Source: Clostridiales bacterium (GTDB lineage: Bacteria; Bacillota; Clostridia; Christensenellales; CAG-138). From it: DNA of 8,950 nt. Below the pieces are notes generated by a model. That model made no database searches. It was not told where the DNA came from and was given only the letters and a program-made list of their open reading frames with translations. Every line of letters begins with the position of its first letter. Positions within the stretch are counted from its first letter, which is position 1. Both the position numbers and the translations under genes were made by a program. Below are positions 5,653 through 8,950 of this stretch, one piece after another. Location: assembly GCA_004558825.1 (NCBI GenBank), contig SFDB01000031.1, forward strand, positions 1 through 8,950, written 5' to 3'.

Positions 5653-6313
5653 TGTGATTATCCTCCGTCAGCGGGATTCGCGCAAGAACGGGCAGTCCGA
5701 GGTCAATTTCGACATCCTCGGATGTCCTGATGCTGTTGTTGAGCAGCTCCCTGGCAACAATGAAGCATATCGCGCCTGCGAGCCCGACAATTCCTGCAAT
5801 TACGATAAGCTTGGCCTTTTGCGGTGAGGAGGGCTTTGAGGGAAGCTTTGCGTAATCAATTACCTTGACGCTGCTTGCGCCCATCAGGTCCACAATGCTT
5901 TCCGAGAATTCGAGCGCGATGAGGTTGGCAACGTTTGCTGCGAGGACAGGATCCTTTGAGGTCACTGATATGCGTATCACGCGTGTTTTCGATGTGGAAG
6001 TTATCGATACGGAACACTTTTTGCGCACAGCTTCGCCTGTAACTCCGAATTTTTCGCCGACTGCATCCATTACGCGGTCGCTCACGACAAGCTGTTTGCA
6101 GTCGTTCACGAGCAGCTCGCTGGCGGTCAGGTCGGAATAAACGAGCTGATCGTCGTTTTGCTTATGGAGTATGTAAAGGGACGTGCTTGTCGTATATCGC
6201 GGCACGGCCACCATGTATACATATACGGATACCATCGATACGAGTATGAACGGCACCATGACGAGTATGAGCATTTTTTCAAGCAAAACCTTGAATATAT
6301 CTCGAACGGACAT
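5645..6313 (-). CDS. Wzz-domain polysaccharide co-polymerase / kinase activator (YveK/CapA/CpsC type)
   Basis: This 222-residue inner-membrane protein of the polysaccharide co-polymerase 2a type is expected to set chain length and to switch on the partner kinase through its cytosolic C-terminus. It has two transmembrane segments, about 14-36 and 168-187, flanking an extracellular alpha/beta domain. A proline-rich motif precedes the second segment (AKLPSKPSSP, 155-164), as in Wzz proteins. The cytosolic tail (about 188-222) contains ARIPLTED. Length is typical for the Gram-positive form without a fused kinase. GGAGGT lies eight bases before the ATG. The gene starts 26 bp after the small upstream gene and overlaps the kinase gene by 8 bp, so the products are probably made in linked amounts. 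Confidence 0.92.
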   Translation of the reverse strand: MSVRDIFKVLLEKMLILVMVPFILVSMVSVYVYMVAVPRYTTSTSLYILHKQNDDQLVYSDLTASELLVNDCKQLVVSDRVMDAVGEKFGVTGEAVRKKCSVSITSTSKTRVIRISVTSKDPVLAANVANLIALEFSESIVDLMGASSVKVIDYAKLPSKPSSPQKAKLIVIAGIVGLAGAICFIVARELLNNSIRTSEDVEIDLGLPVLARIPLTEDNHNE

Positions 6314-6339
6314 TTGATGTTACCTCCGATGTATCGCGG

Positions 6340-6690
6340 TCAGCGCATTTTGCGCAGTATCAGGCGCGAAACCGCTATAGCCGCTATGGCAAGCACCGCA
6401 GCGAGGAGTATCGCAACGATGTAGCCGTATCTTGACATAAAAGTCGGCTGTGGCGCCTGCCAGTCGGAATTATCGTATAATGGAATCGTCGGGGCAGGCG
6501 TAAGATTTTCGGCGCTCTGCGGGGCTTCGCCCAAATCGCCTTTGAAAATTGCCGCCGAGCCGAGCGCAGACGGCGCGCATATAAGCGTGCGGAGCGTGTT
6601 TGGCAGCGATGCGGCGAAAGAAGCCGCCGCCGTTAACAGAAGCGCCGCAAAAGCAACAGCGAGGAGCAGTATTTTTATATTTTTCCTCAT
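6340..6690 (-). CDS. Small bitopic membrane protein of unknown function, first gene of the Wzz operon
   Basis: I do not recognise a family. From the ATG at 6690 it is 116 residues: a signal peptide (MRKNIKILLL onward, hydrophobic to about residue 22, possible cleavage near SFA-A at 26/27), an exposed segment of about 60 residues rich in Pro, Ala, Asn and Asp (PTIPLYDNSDWQAPQP), a hydrophobic segment at about 90-108, and a short basic tail (RLILRKMR). This gives a type I topology with the middle part outside. The C-terminal layout resembles a membrane-retention or sorting tail, but no LPXTG or PEP-type motif is seen. A longer frame opens at 6825, but that start lies upstream of the promoter at 6731-6759; the ATG at 6690 has GGAG eight bases before it. 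Position suggests an accessory role at the Wzz complex (inference). Confidence 0.7.
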   Translation of the reverse strand: MRKNIKILLLAVAFAALLLTAAASFAASLPNTLRTLICAPSALGSAAIFKGDLGEAPQSAENLTPAPTIPLYDNSDWQAPQPTFMSRYGYIVAILLAAVLAIAAIAVSRLILRKMR

Positions 6691-6730
6691 TCGATATACT
6701 CCAATGCAAAAACGTATATTAAATAATCTT

Positions 6731-6759
6731 ATTATACAGCAGCGAAATATACGCGTCAA
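6731..6759 (-). promoter_or_regulatory. Near-consensus promoter of the Wzz/kinase/phosphatase operon
   Basis: On the minus strand TTGACG (6759-6754), exactly 17 bp, then TATAAT (6736-6731). The -10 is perfect and the -35 has one mismatch. Transcription would start near 6724, leaving a leader of about 34 nt before the ATG at 6690. This is the strongest promoter-like sequence in the window. Confidence 0.85.
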
Positions 6760-6936
6760 ATGCGCAAGCGGGTTTCCGGGCATGCGAAGGCGGTGTAAAG
6801 GGCGGATAAGCCGGCAATGATGCAAAGAAAAAATACGGAAACGAAAAAAATGAACAAATTTCGAAAAATATATTTTATCGTTTCGTGTAATATTTCAGAA
6901 ATCTTGGAATATATAGGCGAGAATAATAAGCGAATG

Positions 6937-6945
6937 TGTTACAAT
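6937..6945 (+). promoter_or_regulatory. Extended -10 promoter of the beta-propeller-like gene
   Basis: TGTTACAAT (TG at 6937-6938, -10 TACAAT at 6940-6945) has the TGn extension that can replace a -35 box; no good -35 is seen 17 bp upstream. The predicted start near 6952 places AAGGGGG (6955-6961) and the ATG at 6972 just downstream. The preceding 6830-6935 is very AT-rich and contains the 12-bp palindrome AAAATATATTTT (6865-6876). Confidence 0.5.
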
Positions 6946-6971
6946 ATAGGCGCCAAGGGGGAACACATAAA

Positions 6972-8153
6972 ATGAGAAAAACAGCCGTACCTGTTGCCGT
7001 GACCATATTGATGTGCTGCGTGCTGCTTTGTATACATACCGGTGCTGTGCGGTTCGGTCTGAGCAAAGACCGTTCCGTGCGCCTCGAAGTTCCGTCTGAA
7101 AAAACACAAGCCGTTGCGGGGTGCTTTAACTGCAACAATATAACGTATTGCGCAGGATATGTATATGCCGTTCACGCATCGGATGCAACGGGATTGTCGC
7201 TTTACAGGATAAATCTTGAAAACGGCGAAAAAGAGCTTGTGGAGCGAGCCATATTTACAATAGATATGACTTCGGACGGGATGATGTATTACACGTCGTA
7301 CGGCGACGGACGGCGAAGCGAATCGTTAAACGACAAGATGCCCGAATACGGCTATGAACTCAACATGTATACCGGGGAGAAAAGGCAACTTAACGCGCCC
7401 GTACTCCAGGTAGAGGAATATAACGACTCAAAATTCGGCATGGAGATGATATGCATCGACGGCGAGTATGAGAGCGTGCTGTGCACGATTGACGACAGCG
7501 GCGTTTTTATACCTGAAGCGAAGTGTAACGGAGTTTATACGCTAAGCTGTGTATATAAAGACTATGCATATGTGCGCAGCATGAATAACCTCGAAAAGAT
7601 AAGCCGCATATCGCTCGAGAACGGAAAAATCGAGCCCGTATCGACATACGGTAAAATCGTGGGAATAGTAGATGATATGCTTTACAGCATTTATGCGGTG
7701 AGCGACGGTGACGGCGGCATTGACAACATAATCTGTCAATATGACATAAAAGCGAGAGCGGCGCACACGCTTGTGAGAAGCAAGGCAGAGCTCAATATCA
7801 TCGATATTACACCGGAAAAGCTGCTTATAGAGGTGAGAGAGCGCGGCTTGGTAAACTACTATGTATACGACGTCGAGAAGAACACCAGTGAGCGCTTCGG
7901 CGAAGAAAATGTCGTAATAATGCGCGCTGAGGACGGGAAAATATATTATACGACCATGGGACGCGGCGACATTGGCGGAGGCTCGTACAGATATAAGGAT
8001 TTATACAGGGTAGGCATCGACGGTGACAGCCCGGAGCTTCTTTATGAGGGCGAGCTCGACTGTACAAGCATATACGGCGGAACGCTTGTCATAGGAAAGA
8101 TAAACCCGATAACAAGCGAATGGATGTTCAAAAAGGCGGATAAAGAGCTGTAA
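6972..8153 (+). CDS. N-terminally anchored, beta-propeller-like extracytoplasmic protein (function unknown)
   Basis: This 393-residue protein is of unknown function. A hydrophobic segment at about 5-25 follows MRK and acts as signal peptide or membrane anchor. The cysteines in it (MCCVLLC) do not form a standard lipobox. The rest is a series of similar beta-rich units: a Gly or Asp turn, a YYT- or YVY-type strand, then an Arg/Ile-rich strand ending in ENGE- or GEK-type turns. Examples are GLSLYRINLENGEKELV, MMYYTSYGDG, ISRISLENGKIEPV, NYYVYDVEKNTSERF and KIYYTTMGRGD. Six or seven such units would make a beta-propeller, resembling the DUF5050-like surface proteins of clostridia; this is pattern reading, not a domain match. 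The start at 6972 is chosen over an in-frame ATG at 6936 because AAGGGGG lies ten bases upstream and the promoter overlaps the earlier codon. It is divergent from the Wzz operon and ends at a strong terminator. Confidence 0.72.
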   Translation: MRKTAVPVAVTILMCCVLLCIHTGAVRFGLSKDRSVRLEVPSEKTQAVAGCFNCNNITYCAGYVYAVHASDATGLSLYRINLENGEKELVERAIFTIDMTSDGMMYYTSYGDGRRSESLNDKMPEYGYELNMYTGEKRQLNAPVLQVEEYNDSKFGMEMICIDGEYESVLCTIDDSGVFIPEAKCNGVYTLSCVYKDYAYVRSMNNLEKISRISLENGKIEPVSTYGKIVGIVDDMLYSIYAVSDGDGGIDNIICQYDIKARAAHTLVRSKAELNIIDITPEKLLIEVRERGLVNYYVYDVEKNTSERFGEENVVIMRAEDGKIYYTTMGRGDIGGGSYRYKDLYRVGIDGDSPELLYEGELDCTSIYGGTLVIGKINPITSEWMFKKADKEL

Positions 8154-8196
8154 ACACGTTTTGATGCCATAGGTTTCTGTTCAAGTCGATTTAATG

Positions 8197-8235
8197 AAGC
8201 GGATGCTGCAAGCATGCGTCCGCTTGTTTTTATTT
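8197..8235 (+). terminator. Strong intrinsic terminator of the beta-propeller-like gene
   Basis: A 10-bp stem (one T-G wobble) pairs AAGCGGATGC (8197-8206) with GCGTCCGCTT (8216-8225) around a 9-nt loop. G and TTTTTATTT follow. It begins 43 bp after the stop codon at 8153. Confidence 0.85.
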
Positions 8236-8292
8236 ATGTTTCCTCCACAATCGTGCCGGGGAACACATCCGCCGTATCCCCAAGATGAGGTA

Positions 8293-8310
8293 TGGGGAAT
8301 GTTGGGGAAT
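8293..8310. repeat. Two TGGGGAAT direct repeats with 10-bp period
   Basis: TGGGGAAT occurs at 8293-8300 and again at 8303-8310, exactly one helical turn apart. An inverted TCCCCA lies at 8277-8282. Such phasing is typical of a protein-binding site, but no regulator or promoter is firmly tied to it. Confidence 0.5.
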
Positions 8311-8332
8311 TGGAACAGATAAAATGCAGACA

Positions 8333-8343
8333 TAGTATATAAT
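8333..8343 (+). promoter_or_regulatory. Possible promoter of an unannotated transcript
   Basis: TATAAT is present at 8338-8343 in an AT-rich block, and TTGGAA at 8310-8315. The spacing to TATAAT is 22 bp, too long; TAGTAT at 8333-8338 gives 17 bp but is a poor -10. If active on the plus strand it would transcribe the hairpins at 8388-8510 and run antisense into the membrane protein gene. Confidence 0.22.
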
Positions 8344-8387
8344 ATATATAAAACCACAAACCATTAGAACACTGAAATTGAAATGAG

Positions 8388-8413
8388 TGCGCTGCTCGGA
8401 ACCGAGCAGCGCA
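8388..8413. other. Perfect 12-bp stem-loop
   Basis: Bases 8388-8399 (TGCGCTGCTCGG) pair perfectly with 8402-8413 around AA. There is no immediate T-tract on either strand (a loose run follows about 17 nt later on the plus strand), so it is not a textbook terminator. It lies between convergent genes and may block transcription, stabilise an RNA end, or be part of a larger folded RNA with the hairpins at 8464-8510. Confidence 0.7.
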
Positions 8414-8463
8414 TACTTACCCAAACTCCATTTTTCGCCTTTTCCAAGCTCCGCGCGGCTCGC

Positions 8464-8510
8464 GCTTCCTGCGGAAGCCGGCGCCCTGCGGGCGCGGCGG
8501 CTGCGCCGCC
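8464..8510. repeat. Three consecutive 15-nt hairpins sharing a TGC loop
   Basis: GCTTCC-TGC-GGAAGC (8464-8478), GCGCCC-TGC-GGGCGC (8481-8495) and GGCGGC-TGC-GCCGCC (8496-8510) each have a perfect 6-bp stem and a 3-nt loop. Stems differ in sequence but geometry and loop are the same; the first two are separated by CG and the last two touch. The surrounding DNA (8450-8520) is far more GC-rich than the AT-rich block just upstream. The array lies in the 3' region of the minus-strand membrane gene. It could be a REP-like extragenic element, a compound terminator or part of a structured RNA. Confidence 0.75.
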
Positions 8511-8538
8511 CCGCTCGCCGCGCTTGTATGCTCCCCCC

Positions 8539-8950
8539 CTACTTTTTACCCCTAATCCCACCAATCGCGCTGCCCACCGCCGTCACGGCCGCTTCGAGGC
8601 CGAGCGCCTTGAGTGCGGATATAAGCGAGAAATCGACGCCCGTGTTTGCTCCGATGAGCAGCGCCGCCACGGCGTCAAACAGGAAGTAGCTTGCTATGAC
8701 GCCTAAAAGCAGCGCACATGCGCTAAACGTGAAGGTGGAAAGCGCCGCTGCGAAATAGGCCTTCGCGCGGCTTTGCGCGAGTATTTCCTTGTATTCATCC
8801 GTTCGCTTTATTATGACGCCTGCGAGTATTGTGCATATGAGCGCGACGACGGCAAAAACGATGGCTGAGGCGCAGAATATGGGCTTAATATGGTTTTCAC
8901 GCTCGACGGCCGCGAGGAAAACATCGGTCATGCCGTTTTCATCGCTGTAG
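8539..8950 (-). CDS. Small multi-pass membrane protein, 5' end outside the window (partial)
   Basis: I do not recognise a family. An ATG at 8931 would give 130 residues, but the frame stays open to the window edge (six further codons, YSDENG, without a stop) and no ribosome binding site precedes that ATG, so the true start is probably outside. The visible part has a transmembrane segment (PIFCASAIVFAVVALICTIL, about 17-41 from that Met), a charged stretch (KRTDEYKEILAQSRAK), and a longer hydrophobic region (about 59-95) that can hold two more segments. The end is Gly- and Ala-rich (AVGSAIGGIRGKK). The stop TAG is at 8541-8539, just after the hairpin cluster when read on the plus strand. Codon use matches the other genes, so it is probably real. 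Confidence 0.65.
   Translation of the reverse strand, partial: YSDENGMTDVFLAAVERENHIKPIFCASAIVFAVVALICTILAGVIIKRTDEYKEILAQSRAKAYFAAALSTFTFSACALLLGVIASYFLFDAVAALLIGANTGVDFSLISALKALGLEAAVTAVGSAIGGIRGKK

Noticed and set aside
6936..6971. Earlier in-frame ATG for the propeller-like gene
   Set aside because: It overlaps the extended -10 promoter and lacks a ribosome site; the ATG at 6972 has AAGGGGG at good spacing and starts a signal segment.
8464..8510. CRISPR-like array
   Set aside because: Units are hairpins of 15 nt with different stems and no spacers; nothing resembles repeat-spacer structure or cas genes.
8383..8706. Plus-strand frames of about 100 codons covering the hairpin cluster
   Set aside because: Ala/Arg/Pro-rich composition comes from the GC-rich hairpins, and the frames run antisense into the membrane protein gene.

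Overview
The window looks like chromosomal DNA of a Gram-positive Clostridia-type bacterium (Firmicutes). Evidence: strong GGAGG-type ribosome binding sites, intrinsic terminators at most gene ends, near-consensus sigma-A promoters, and a capsule-type regulatory set in which the Wzz-like membrane protein and the tyrosine kinase are separate genes, as in Gram-positives. Coding regions are moderately GC-rich, yet isoleucine is very often ATA. I cannot name a genus; a gut-type clostridial lineage is a guess. No tRNA, rRNA, CRISPR array, insertion sequence or phage gene was seen.

Left part (1-950). The last codons of a plus-strand gene run into a strong terminator. A roughly 220 bp non-coding stretch with several small inverted repeats follows, then a minus-strand GNAT acetyltransferase (352-828) with its own terminator and promoter. 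Its promoter lies back to back with that of the next, plus-strand gene.

Centre left (948-4150). Two plus-strand genes have separate promoters. The first encodes a HEAT-like plus THUMP-like plus Trm14/RlmL-type RNA methyltransferase. The second encodes an alpha/beta hydrolase carrying about 200 residues of very acidic, low-complexity N-terminus, including 20 consecutive aspartates encoded by a 9-bp minisatellite. A bidirectional terminator separates them from the convergent operon on the right.

Centre right (4259-6760, minus strand). A four-gene operon starts from a near-perfect promoter (TTGACG, 17 bp, TATAAT). Its order is: a small secreted or bitopic protein, a YveK/CapA-type Wzz-domain protein, a CpsD/CapB bacterial tyrosine kinase with a C-terminal tyrosine cluster, and a CpsB/YwqE PHP-type tyrosine phosphatase. 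Together these form a complete phospho-control unit for surface polysaccharide export, but no glycosyltransferase, flippase or polymerase gene is in view. The most interesting detail is at the kinase/phosphatase junction. The kinase ends in an in-frame A_AAA_AAG heptamer within a run of eight A, 6 bases before its stop, and a -1 shift there reads straight into the phosphatase frame. A minority kinase-phosphatase fusion of about 464 residues is therefore possible.

Right part (6937-8950). Divergent from the operon is a gene for an N-terminally anchored, probably extracytoplasmic beta-propeller-like protein of unknown role, ending at a strong terminator. A 385 bp intergenic region follows, holding 10-bp-phased direct repeats, a 12-bp perfect stem-loop and three consecutive 15-nt hairpins that all have a TGC loop. 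The window ends inside a minus-strand gene for a small multi-pass membrane protein.
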